A DNA stretch of 64,000 nt from Lentzea guizhouensis (GTDB lineage: Bacteria; Actinomycetota; Actinomycetes; Mycobacteriales; Pseudonocardiaceae). Of the stretch, positions 8,028 through 15,880 are shown in pieces. The DNA lies in assembly GCF_001701025.1 (NCBI RefSeq), contig NZ_CP016793.1:186001-250000 (forward strand). The letters are read 5' to 3'. A program made the translations under genes and the position numbers. The notes below the pieces were generated by a model, which did no database searches, was not told the origin of the DNA, and worked only from the letters and a program-made list of their open reading frames with translations. The first letter of the stretch is position 1; every line of letters starts with the position of its first letter.

Positions 8028-9092
8028 GTGGACCTGCCACTGACCCCGCCCCTGCAACCGATGCTCGCCACCGCCGTGGACGGCATCCCGGACTCGGGCG
8101 ACATGCTGTTCGAACCGAAGTGGGACGGCTTCCGGTGCGTGGTGTTCCGCTCCGGCGACGAGGTCTTCCTGCAGTCGCGCAGCGGCAAGCCGCTGAACCG
8201 CTACTTCCCCGAGGTCGCGGCGTCGATGCTGGAGGTGCTGCCGGAACGGGTGGTCATCGACGGCGAGCTCGTCGTGGCGCGTGACGAGGAGCTGGACTTC
8301 GACGCGTTGTCCGAGCGGATCCACCCGGCGGCCTCGCGGGTGACGATGCTGGCGGAGACGACGCCGGCGACGTTCGTGGCGTTCGACCTGCTCGCGCTGG
8401 GGTCGCAGGAGCTGCTGGAGTCGCCGACCGTGGCGCGGCGGGCCGCCCTGCTGGAGCTGCCGGGGCTGAACGTCACCCCGGCGACGACCTCGGCCGAGAC
8501 CGCGCGGCAGTGGTTCACGCTGTTCGAGGGCGCCGGGCTGGACGGGGTGATGGGCAAGCTCGCCGACGGCCCGTACACGCCGGGCAAGCGTTCGATGATC
8601 AAGGTGAAGCACGCGCGCACGGCCGACGTCGTGCTCGCGGGCCTGCGCTGGCACAAGGATACCGAACCGGGCACGGCGGTCGGTTCGCTGTTGCTCGGTG
8701 TCTACGACGACAACGACCTGTTGCACCACATCGGTGTCTGCGGTTCCTTCAAGGCCGCCGAACGCCGTGAGCTCGCCACCGAGCTGGCGCCGTTGATCAC
8801 CGAGTCCGACGAGCACCCGTGGGCGAACCCCCAGCAGGGACAACGCATCCCCGGTGAGATCAACCGGTGGCGCGGCAAGCAGGCCGAGTACGTGGCGCTG
8901 CGGCCGGAACGGGTGCTGGAGATCCACTACACCCAGATCGAGGGCGAGGCCCCGGTGCGGCTGCGGCACAACGGCCAGTTCGCGCGGTGGCGCCCGGACC
9001 GCGAACCGCTGTCCTGCCGGTACGACCAGCTGGAGGCGCCGGCGCGTTATGACGTGGCGTCGGTGCTCAAGGGCGAGATGCGAGCACGCTAA
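8028..9092 (+). CDS. ligC: ATP-dependent DNA ligase, LigC type
   Basis: A 354-residue ligase with adenylation domain and OB fold. The AMP-accepting lysine is Lys31 in EPKWDGFR; downstream nucleotidyltransferase motifs include VIDGELVV, FDLLAL, LDGVMGK and MIKVKH. Actinobacterial LigC seals nicks in repair and works with a stand-alone LigD-type polymerase, such as the one at 13066-14073. GTG 8028 matches the family start; ATG 8019 with GAGG just before it is an alternative. The stop overlaps that of the convergent exporter by 4 nt. Confidence 0.9.
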   Translation: MDLPLTPPLQPMLATAVDGIPDSGDMLFEPKWDGFRCVVFRSGDEVFLQSRSGKPLNRYFPEVAASMLEVLPERVVIDGELVVARDEELDFDALSERIHPAASRVTMLAETTPATFVAFDLLALGSQELLESPTVARRAALLELPGLNVTPATTSAETARQWFTLFEGAGLDGVMGKLADGPYTPGKRSMIKVKHARTADVVLAGLRWHKDTEPGTAVGSLLLGVYDDNDLLHHIGVCGSFKAAERRELATELAPLITESDEHPWANPQQGQRIPGEINRWRGKQAEYVALRPERVLEIHYTQIEGEAPVRLRHNGQFARWRPDREPLSCRYDQLEAPARYDVASVLKGEMRAR

Positions 9093-9967
9093 GCCTCAGG
9101 CCGTGCGGATCGTGTGGCACCCACGGAAGCGATGACCACACAACACACAGCGACCCATTGCGCCGGTTTGAGCTGCTCACCGAGCAGCAGCAGCCCGGCC
9201 ACCGCGGCGACCGCGGGTTCCAGCGACATCAGGATCCCGAAGACGCGCGGCGGGATCCGGCGCAGCGCCTCCAGCTCCAGCGAGTAGGGCACGACCGACG
9301 ACATCAACGCCACCGCGAGGCCCGCGACCAGCACGAACGGGTCGAGCAACGCCGTGCCCGCCGACGTGACGCCGAACGGCAACGCGATCACCGCGCCGAC
9401 GACCATCGCCAGCGCCAGGCCCTTGCCGTCGGAGGTCTGGCTGCCGAGCTTGGCCGCCAACAGGATGTAGCCCGCCCAGCAGACCGCCGCGGCCAGCGCG
9501 AACAGCACACCGCCCAGCTCCAGTCCGCCCTGGGCACGGGTCAGCAGCAGCACACCGCCGGCGGCGAGCAGCACCCACACGCCGTCGAGCCAGCGCCGTG
9601 AGCCGACCACCGCCACCGCCAGCGGGCCGAGGAACTCGATCGTGACCGCGGCGCCGAGCGGGATGCGTTCGAGTGCCTGGTAGAAGGTGAGGTTCATCGC
9701 GGCCAGCACGGCGCCGTAGCTCGCGATGACCAGCAGCGTGCGGCGGTCCATGCGCAGTGACGGGCGCCAGATCAGCATCAGCACCACGGCGGCGAGAACC
9801 AGCCGCAGAGCCACCGTGCCGGTCGCGCCGACGAGCGAGAACAGCTGTTTCGCGAACGCCGCGCCGACCTGGACGCTGACGATGCCGAGCAGGACGAGTG
9901 CCGGTGGCGGAACCGCCCCCATCAGCCTCACGACGGGTACGCGGTCCGAATGAGCCATGGCCTCCAT
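9089..9967 (-). CDS. EamA/RhtA-family transporter
   Basis: About 292 residues with ten predicted transmembrane helices arranged as two EamA repeats, as in the drug/metabolite transporter superfamily (RhtA-type amino-acid or metabolite exporters). NLTFYQALERIPLGAAVTIEFLGPLAVA and the second-half SSVVPYSLELEALRRIPPRVFGILMSLEP are typical. The substrate cannot be deduced. ATG 9967 has a G-rich upstream region; ATG 9958 is an alternative. Confidence 0.85.
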   Translation of the reverse strand: MEAMAHSDRVPVVRLMGAVPPPALVLLGIVSVQVGAAFAKQLFSLVGATGTVALRLVLAAVVLMLIWRPSLRMDRRTLLVIASYGAVLAAMNLTFYQALERIPLGAAVTIEFLGPLAVAVVGSRRWLDGVWVLLAAGGVLLLTRAQGGLELGGVLFALAAAVCWAGYILLAAKLGSQTSDGKGLALAMVVGAVIALPFGVTSAGTALLDPFVLVAGLAVALMSSVVPYSLELEALRRIPPRVFGILMSLEPAVAAVAGLLLLGEQLKPAQWVAVCCVVIASVGATRSARPEA

Positions 9968-10096
9968 CGTGCCCCAGACCGCTTCGCCACCCGATGTGAT
10001 TTCCCACCGGGCGGGAACGGCCCTACTCACCCTGTTCTCACCTGGTGCGTGCGAGGCTCGACACCAGTTGGAGTTGGCTGAGAGTGAGGAACACCT

Positions 10097-11629
10097 GTGC
10101 GTCGCGCTGCCCTGGTCCTGCTGGCAGTGAGCGTGCTGACGGCGTGCAGCGCCGGGCCCTCGCTCCGGCCGGTGATCGCGGTCAAGGGCGAGGGGGACCA
10201 GCCCGTCGACCAGAGCGCGCTCGCCGGACCGCAGCCCGTTCCGCCGCTGGAGGACTACCGGACGGACTCGCTCGCGTGGTCGCCCTGCAGTGAGCAGATG
10301 CGCGACCGCATCCGCACGAACGTGCCGGAGGGCGACCAGAAGTACGAGTGCGCGCGCATGACCGTGGTGCTCGACCCGCCCGGCCGGCCCGGTCGCGGCT
10401 CGCTCAGCGTCTCGCTGACGCGGGTGGGCACGGGCAAGAGCCCGCTGGTCGTGGTCAGCGACCCCGACGGCGAGCCCGGCACCGTGAAGGCCGCCCGGCT
10501 CGCGGCCGCACTGCCGAAGGACGTCCTCAGCACCTTCACGATCATCGGCGTGGACCGCCGCGGCACCGGCCGCTCCGAGGGCATGGCGTGCGTGCCGTCC
10601 GGAACGCGCGCGACCCTCGTCGAGTACGACCCGGCCGACACCGAGCAGTCCCAGCTCGTCGTCGCGGCCGGCGAAGCCGCCCAGGAGTGCGTCCTCGACC
10701 TGGAGGGCAGGCTGACCGCGTTCGACTCGTGGCGCGCCGCCGCCGACCTCGAACGCCTCCGCGACCACCTCGGCACCGACCGCCTCAACATGATCGGCGT
10801 CGGCGAGGGCTCCCGCGTCGTCACGACCTACGCCCAGCGCTACCCGAACCGCATCGGCCGCACCGTCCTCGACGGCGCCCCCGACCCCACCCTCGACCAG
10901 GTCGGCGTCCTCGAGTCCCGCGCCGCGGCCGCCGAGGCGACCTTCGAGGCGTTCGCCCGCGACTGCCAGACCCGCGGCTGCACCCTGACCAAGCCGCGCG
11001 ACGAGGTCAACGCCCTGCTCGCCCAGCTCCGCACCACCCGCATCCGCGGCGAGTACGTGGACCTCACCGCCGGCTCCGCGCTGAACGCGATCCTCACCGG
11101 CCTCGAGGACCGCACCCGCTGGCCCGCGCTGGCCGACGCCATCGTCAAGGCCCGGGCCGGCGACGGCACCGGCCTCTTCACCTTCCTCGAACCGCTCGTC
11201 AACGACCTCGACGAGAACCCGCCGCGCTTCGACGCCGGCCTCGTGATCAGCTGCAACGACACCACCACCCGCATCCCACCCGACCGGGTGAAGGCGCTGA
11301 CCACCGACTGGCAGGGCAAGCACGCCATGTTCGGCCCCCTCTTCGCCCGCCGGCTGCTGCACTGCAGCCCGTTCCCGGTCCCGTCACTGCCCAAGGTCGA
11401 CCCGCTGAAGAGCGCACCCCCGATCGTGCTGCTCAGCACCGCCGACGACCCCGCCACCCCGGCTTCCGGAACCGAACACGCGGCCCAGCGCCTGCCGGGC
11501 TCGGTGCTGATCGGCTGGCAGGGCAGCGGCCACGGCGCTCTCGGGCAGTCGGGCTGCGCGACGACGTCCGTGCGCGACTACCTGATCGACGCGAAGGTGC
11601 CGACCAACGGCACGGTCTGCCCGCCCTGA
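10097..11629 (+). CDS. Lipoprotein alpha/beta hydrolase of the tripeptidyl-aminopeptidase type, nucleophile missing
   Basis: A 510-residue exported protein with a signal peptide ending in the lipobox LTAC (14-17), so it is probably a membrane lipoprotein. The fold is that of the secreted SlpD/tripeptidyl aminopeptidase hydrolases with a TAP-like C-terminal part. The oxyanion region (VDRRGTGRS) and the distal Asp (STADDPATP) and His (GSGHGAL) motifs are present. The nucleophile elbow, normally GxSYG, reads GVGEG at 234-238, with glycine at the serine position. A catalytically dead or altered enzyme is likely. GTG 10097 is preceded by a GAGG. Confidence 0.8.
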   Translation: MRRAALVLLAVSVLTACSAGPSLRPVIAVKGEGDQPVDQSALAGPQPVPPLEDYRTDSLAWSPCSEQMRDRIRTNVPEGDQKYECARMTVVLDPPGRPGRGSLSVSLTRVGTGKSPLVVVSDPDGEPGTVKAARLAAALPKDVLSTFTIIGVDRRGTGRSEGMACVPSGTRATLVEYDPADTEQSQLVVAAGEAAQECVLDLEGRLTAFDSWRAAADLERLRDHLGTDRLNMIGVGEGSRVVTTYAQRYPNRIGRTVLDGAPDPTLDQVGVLESRAAAAEATFEAFARDCQTRGCTLTKPRDEVNALLAQLRTTRIRGEYVDLTAGSALNAILTGLEDRTRWPALADAIVKARAGDGTGLFTFLEPLVNDLDENPPRFDAGLVISCNDTTTRIPPDRVKALTTDWQGKHAMFGPLFARRLLHCSPFPVPSLPKVDPLKSAPPIVLLSTADDPATPASGTEHAAQRLPGSVLIGWQGSGHGALGQSGCATTSVRDYLIDAKVPTNGTVCPP

Positions 11630-11646
11630 CCCGCGAGCAGCAGCCA

Positions 11647-11665
11647 GCTGATATATCGGATGTCA
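11647..11665 (+). repeat. 14-bp repeat motif copy 2
   Basis: Reads AGCTGATATATCGG with ATGTCA following; 13 of 14 positions match the consensus. It lies 18 bp after the hydrolase stop codon and before the hairpin at 11690. Confidence 0.7.
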
Positions 11666-11689
11666 CCCGGCTCACCAGCACGAACGACA

Positions 11690-11723
11690 ACGGGGAGCCC
11701 TCCGCGCTCGGAAGGCTCCCCGT
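11690..11723. terminator. Hairpin terminator between hydrolase and Cys-rich peptide genes
   Basis: A perfect 10-bp stem (ACGGGGAGCC at 11690-11699 and GGCTCCCCGT at 11714-11723) with a 14-nt loop. It sits between convergent genes and could end transcription from both sides. No T-tract, as is common in high-GC genomes. Confidence 0.75.
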
Positions 11724-11736
11724 ACCGACTCTGGCG

Positions 11737-11802
11737 TCAGCAGCTCGAACAGCAGCCGCAGCCGGGACCCGTGCACCCGGAACAGCACCCACACGTACCC
11801 AT
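11737..11802 (-). CDS. 21-residue cysteine-rich peptide with two CxCCxxC modules
   Basis: Reads from ATG 11802 to TGA 11737 with GGGGAGG (on the minus strand) about 6 nt before the start. Eight of 21 residues are cysteine, at 4, 6, 7, 10, 15, 17, 18 and 21, arranged as CGCCSGC and CGCCSSC separated by TGPG. There is no signal peptide. The pattern suggests metal (Cu, Zn) or cluster binding, or a substrate for cysteine modification. No known family is recognised. A hairpin terminator follows 14 nt downstream, so the gene has a good ribosome site, a start and a terminator. Confidence 0.6.
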   Translation of the reverse strand: MGTCGCCSGCTGPGCGCCSSC

Positions 11803-11936
11803 CAGGGCCTCCCCGTCTCAAACCGGACCAGCGGGACCTCCGCGCATCCCACGGTCCGCCCCGGCACCACACCTGGGAACCCCCCTCACCCGAACGCGTC
11901 GGCACTGCCACCGATGGGTTGCCGCCGGTGACCGCG

Positions 11937-12626
11937 CTACGCGCCCAGGTCCTCCAGGGCCTTCTGCGCGGCCTCCAACTCAGCGCGCAGCTGCTCCACG
12001 CGAGCGAGCTGCTGGGCACGCGCCGCGCTCAGGACACCCTCGACGATCTCGGCGACCTCGGGGGTGAGCAGCTTCGCGGCCTGGGCCACGGCGGCGGGCG
12101 GGACCGCGGTCGGGCGCACGGCCTTGCGGGTGCCCTGCAGCACCTCGACGGTCCACTCGCCCTCGCCGACGCTGACCAGGGTGACGGTGACCTCCGGCGC
12201 CGACTTCGCGGCACCCGCCTTGCGGGCGGGCTTGGGCGCCGGCGGCGGTGCTTCGACAGCAGGAGCGGGTTTCGGCTTGGGGGCCGCGGGCTTCACCGGC
12301 GCCTCCGGGACGTAGGGGTGCTCGATCACAGTCTCTCGCGGCGGCTCCGGCGGCGCAGCGGGTGGTGCGGCCGGTTTCTTGCGGGGCGGCGGTTTCTCCA
12401 GCGTGAGCTCGGACGGGCCGAACGACATCTCGTCCTTCGACCCCGTCGGCCGCACCTGGATGAAGTCGCCCTCCTCCGGGTCGGTCAGGGCGAGCACCTT
12501 CGCCGACCTCCCCGCCTCCATGCCCACCGCGGCCGCCGTGAACCAGACCAGCGGCTGGGTGCCTCCGTCCAGCTGAGCGCGCAGGCTGTCGACGTCCTCC
12601 GCCGACAACCCGCTCTTCTTCGCCAT
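11937..12626 (-). CDS. DUF6319-like protein with Pro/Ala-rich middle
   Basis: A 229-residue soluble protein. An N-terminal domain (about 1-75, with GLSAEDVDSLRAQLDGG and VKVLALTDPEEGDFIQVRP-like sequence), a Pro/Ala/Lys-rich linker (about 80-145) and a C-terminal helical, coiled-coil-prone part (ARVEQLRAELEAAQKALEDL). I recall similar actinobacterial proteins named DUF6319; function unknown. ATG 12626 was chosen because GGGAGG lies 8 nt upstream. The gene is preceded by 136 bp without a gene. Confidence 0.6.
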   Translation of the reverse strand: MAKKSGLSAEDVDSLRAQLDGGTQPLVWFTAAAVGMEAGRSAKVLALTDPEEGDFIQVRPTGSKDEMSFGPSELTLEKPPPRKKPAAPPAAPPEPPRETVIEHPYVPEAPVKPAAPKPKPAPAVEAPPPAPKPARKAGAAKSAPEVTVTLVSVGEGEWTVEVLQGTRKAVRPTAVPPAAVAQAAKLLTPEVAEIVEGVLSAARAQQLARVEQLRAELEAAQKALEDLGA

Positions 12627-12762
12627 CGCACTGCCTCCCGCCATTCGAACACCTGTGCGCAAGCATGCCCTACACCCCTGACAATTCTGAGCACCGGGTC
12701 AACGGCAAGATCAAGTCCAGAACCGCACGGCAGCGCTTCCACAAAGGAGGTTCAGCGGGAGG

Positions 12763-12963
12763 TCAGGCCTCTTCGGCCCGCAACCGGTACTCGCACCCGT
12801 ACTCGACCACGTAAGCCAGGTCGTACACGTGCACGATCTTCGGGCCACTGTGCAGGTGCACGTACGTGACCGTCTGCTTCGGGTCCTCCGGCACGGACGG
12901 CAGCGAGTCGACCCGGCCGTCGAGGGGACCGCCGACGTACCGGACGACATAGGGCTGGGACAT
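12763..12963 (-). CDS. Small hypothetical protein
   Basis: A 66-residue soluble protein starting at ATG 12963 with GAGGAGG 5 nt upstream. The beginning YVVRYVGGPLDGRVDSLPS recurs in small actinobacterial hypothetical proteins, whose function is unknown. The strong ribosome site and conserved GGPLDGR opening support a real gene. Confidence 0.65.
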   Translation of the reverse strand: MSQPYVVRYVGGPLDGRVDSLPSVPEDPKQTVTYVHLHSGPKIVHVYDLAYVVEYGCEYRLRAEEA

Positions 12964-13065
12964 CGCGACCTCCTCTCGTCCGCTCCAGTCTACGGAGTCG
13001 GCCACTGCATCAGTGCTCGATACAGCCGGTTGGCCCACTCGCCGGACCAGCGAACGAGTGGCCGC

Positions 13066-14073
13066 CTAGGACTTGCGGGCCCGCGACGGCTGCACCCGCA
13101 TCGGCTCGCCCGGCATCTTCGGGTAGTCCGGCGGATACGGCATCTCCCCGCGCGGATCCGCCGCGTACCACTCCAGCAGCGTCTCGATCCCGAACGCCTC
13201 CGAGTCCAGCCCCGCGTGCGGATCCCCGTGCTCGGCCAGGTAGGCAGGCACGGTCAGCACGTCGAAGTCGTCCGGGTCCACAGTGGACAGGTCGTCCCAG
13301 GGAACAGGCGTGGACACGGTCGCACGCGCGGTCCCGCGCACCGACCACGCCGACGCGATCGTGCGGTCCCGCGCCGCCTGGTTGAAGTCGATGAAGACGC
13401 GCTCGCCGCGTTCTTCCTTCCACCACGCGGAGGTGGCGAGCGAAGGCGCCCGCTTCTCCACCTCGCGCGCCAGGGCGATCACGGCGTGCCGGACGTCGAT
13501 GAAGTCCCACTCGGCCCGGATCCGGACCGCCACGTGGATGCCGCGGCCGCCGGAGGTCTTGGGGTAGCCGACGAGTCCCGCGTCGGCGAGCACCTCGCGC
13601 AGAACCAGGGCGACGCGGGCGGCGTCCGAGAAGTCGGTGCCCGGCTGCGGGTCGAGGTCGATGCGCAGCTCGTCGGGCGAGTCGACCAGCGGGCGGCGGA
13701 CGGGCCACGGGTGGAAGTCGAACGTGCCCAGGTTCGCGGCCCACACGATCACCGCCTCCGAGGTCGGGCAGATCTCGTCAGCGGGGCGGCCGGAGGGGAA
13801 GCGCACCTGCACCGTCTCGACGTAGTCGGGAGCGCCCTTCGGCACGCGCTTCTGGTAGAACGCCTCGCCCTCCACGCCGTCGACGTAGCGCTTCAGCACG
13901 ACCGGGCGGTCGCGCAGGACGGAGAGCAGCACAGGGGCGACCGTGCGGTAGTACTCGACCACCTGGCGCTTCGTGATGTCCCGCGCGGGGAAGTACGGCT
14001 TGTCCGGGTTGGACACCCGCACCAGCTGGTCACCGACCTGGAGCTCGATCGCCTTCGACTTCGCAGCAGCCAC
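13066..14073 (-). CDS. LigD-type primase-polymerase (non-homologous end joining)
   Basis: A 335-residue stand-alone polymerase domain of the archaeo-eukaryotic primase fold. The catalytic carboxylates are in RIDLDPQPG (Asp139, Asp141) and the nucleotide-binding motif is SGGRGIHV (174-181). VLKRYVDGVEGEAFYQKRVPKGAPDYV is the typical N-terminal signature. Such enzymes fill gaps and add ribonucleotides during end joining or LigC-dependent excision repair. LigC is encoded 4 kb away; no Ku gene is in the window. Confidence 0.9.
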   Translation of the reverse strand: MAAAKSKAIELQVGDQLVRVSNPDKPYFPARDITKRQVVEYYRTVAPVLLSVLRDRPVVLKRYVDGVEGEAFYQKRVPKGAPDYVETVQVRFPSGRPADEICPTSEAVIVWAANLGTFDFHPWPVRRPLVDSPDELRIDLDPQPGTDFSDAARVALVLREVLADAGLVGYPKTSGGRGIHVAVRIRAEWDFIDVRHAVIALAREVEKRAPSLATSAWWKEERGERVFIDFNQAARDRTIASAWSVRGTARATVSTPVPWDDLSTVDPDDFDVLTVPAYLAEHGDPHAGLDSEAFGIETLLEWYAADPRGEMPYPPDYPKMPGEPMRVQPSRARKS

Positions 14074-14082
14074 GCCGAAACA

Positions 14083-14685
14083 CTAGAGGCCCCGGACGAA
14101 CGCCGCGAGCGCCAGCTCGAAGCTGTCGCGGTCGAGCTCGCGGGCCACGCCCGGCAGCAGGTGGGCGCGGTCGAGGTGCGGGTAGCGGCCCGAGTAGTCG
14201 GCGGGGTCGGCGGAGAAGCCGCTGGAGAACGAGCTCAGCGCCGCACCGAACACGAGGTACATGACGCCCGCGGCGATCATCGTGGCCTCACGGCGGGACC
14301 AGCCGGCGTCGACCAGGGCGCCGTGCATGACGTCCAGTCGGTTCAGCGACTCTTCACGGCCTGCTGGGCCGTAGGCGAGGAACGGCACGATGTTCGGGTG
14401 TGACGCCAGCGCCTCACGGTACGAGCGCGCGCACTGGATCAGGCCCGCCCGCCAGTCGCCCGAGGCGAAGCCCGACACGTCGATCGAGGCCAGGATCGCC
14501 GAGGCCACGTCGTTGAGCAGCGCGTCCTTCGTCTTCACGTGCCCGTACAGCGAGGCCGCCTGCACGCCCAGCTCAGCGGCGAGCTTGCGCATGGACAGGC
14601 CGTCCAGGCCGTCGCGGTCGATGATGGCCAGGGCCACCGACCGGATGCGGTCGGGGCTCAACAGAGGGGTGCTCGGCCGCGGCAT
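14083..14685 (-). CDS. TetR-family transcriptional regulator
   Basis: A 200-residue regulator with an N-terminal HTH (SMRKLAAELGVQAASLYGHVKTKDALL, about 29-55) and a TetR_C-type ligand domain. It diverges from an acyl-CoA dehydrogenase operon, with a 40-bp intergenic region containing an imperfect palindrome (14691-14713). Repression of the fatty-acyl operon, relieved by an acyl-CoA ligand, is inference from this arrangement. Confidence 0.85.
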   Translation of the reverse strand: MPRPSTPLLSPDRIRSVALAIIDRDGLDGLSMRKLAAELGVQAASLYGHVKTKDALLNDVASAILASIDVSGFASGDWRAGLIQCARSYREALASHPNIVPFLAYGPAGREESLNRLDVMHGALVDAGWSRREATMIAAGVMYLVFGAALSSFSSGFSADPADYSGRYPHLDRAHLLPGVARELDRDSFELALAAFVRGL

Positions 14686-14690
14686 GTGAG

Positions 14691-14713
14691 TTAACCTAAC
14701 ACTGTTCGGTTTA
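14691..14713. promoter_or_regulatory. Candidate TetR operator
   Basis: TTAACCTAACA-c-TGTTCGGTTTA is an inverted repeat with 9 of 11 matched positions around a central base. It fills the gap between the divergent TetR and acyl-CoA dehydrogenase genes and would overlap both promoters. Confidence 0.6.
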
Positions 14714-14725
14714 TCAGGAGGACCC

Positions 14726-15871
14726 GTGGACTTGACGCTTTCTGACGAACACCGGCAGCTCAGGGAGCTGGCCCGGCGGTTCACGGACGAGCAGGTCGTC
14801 CCGCACGCGACCCGCTGGGACCGGGAGGAGGCGATCGACCGGGACCTCGTGCCGCGGCTCGGCGAGGTCGGGTTCCTCGGGCTCGGCGTCGACGAGTCCT
14901 ACGGCGGCTCCGGCGGCGACAACCTCGCGTACTGCCTGGTCCTGGAGGAGATCGCGCGGGGCGACAGCGCGGTGCGCGGGATCATCTCGGTGTCACTGGG
15001 CCTGGTCGCGAAGTCGATCGCCAAGCACGGCACCGAGGAGCAGAAGCAGCGCTGGTTGCCGGGGCTGACCAGCGGCGCCCAGGTCGGCTGCTTCGCGCTC
15101 ACCGAACCCGGCACCGGCAGCGACGCGGGCAGTCTCGTCACCAAGGCCACCAGGACCGGCAGCGGCTGGGTGCTCAACGGCCGCAAGGTCTTCATCACCA
15201 ACGGCACGTGGGCCGACGTCGCCCTGGTGTTCGCCCGCACCGGCGGACCCGGCCCGAAGGGCATCAGCGCGTTCCTCGTGCCCACGACCACACCTGGCTT
15301 CACCGCCACCGAGATCAAGGGCAAGCTCGGCATGCGCGGCCAGGCCACCGCCGAGATCACCCTGGAGGACGTCCACGTCGAGGCCGACGCCCTGCTCAGC
15401 GAGGAGGGCTTCAAGCTCGCGATGGGCGCGCTCGACAAGGGCCGCATGTCCGTCGCGGCGGGCTGTGTGGGCGCCGCGCAGGGCGCACTGGACGCCGCGC
15501 TGCACTACGCCAAGGAACGCGAGCAGTTCGGCAGACCCATCGCGGGTTTCCAGCTCGTGCAGGAGCTGCTCGCCGACATGGCCGTGGAAACCGAGGCGGC
15601 GCGCCTGCTCACCTGGCGGGTGGCCGACCTCGCGGACAGGGGCCTGCCGTTCGGCACCGAGGCGTCCATGGCCAAGCTCTACGCCAGCGAGGCCGCGGTG
15701 AAGGTCGCCAACAACGCGATCCAGGTGTTCGGCGGCTACGGCTACATCGACGAGTACCCGGTGGGCAAGTACCTGCGGGACGCCCGTGTCACGACCCTCT
15801 ACGAGGGCACCAGCCAGATCCAGAAACTGCTCATCGGTCGCGCGCTGACGGGCATCAACGCGTTCGTCTAA
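14726..15871 (+). CDS. Acyl-CoA dehydrogenase
   Basis: A 381-residue enzyme with the N, middle and C domains of the family. FAD/substrate motifs include CFALTEPGTGSDAGS and VFITNG; the C-terminal YGYIDEYPVGKYLRDAR and the catalytic base Glu in LYEGTSQIQ (about residue 360) are present. It oxidises an acyl-CoA at the alpha-beta position, passing electrons to ETF. GTG 14726 follows GGAGG by 5 nt. First gene of a three-gene operon under the divergent TetR. Confidence 0.9.
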   Translation: MDLTLSDEHRQLRELARRFTDEQVVPHATRWDREEAIDRDLVPRLGEVGFLGLGVDESYGGSGGDNLAYCLVLEEIARGDSAVRGIISVSLGLVAKSIAKHGTEEQKQRWLPGLTSGAQVGCFALTEPGTGSDAGSLVTKATRTGSGWVLNGRKVFITNGTWADVALVFARTGGPGPKGISAFLVPTTTPGFTATEIKGKLGMRGQATAEITLEDVHVEADALLSEEGFKLAMGALDKGRMSVAAGCVGAAQGALDAALHYAKEREQFGRPIAGFQLVQELLADMAVETEAARLLTWRVADLADRGLPFGTEASMAKLYASEAAVKVANNAIQVFGGYGYIDEYPVGKYLRDARVTTLYEGTSQIQKLLIGRALTGINAFV

Positions 15872-15880
15872 GGGAGAGAA

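Noticed and set aside
7311..8969. A 552-codon antisense frame across the reductase and ligC genes
   Set aside because: Both plus-strand genes have all catalytic motifs; the antisense product is low-complexity.
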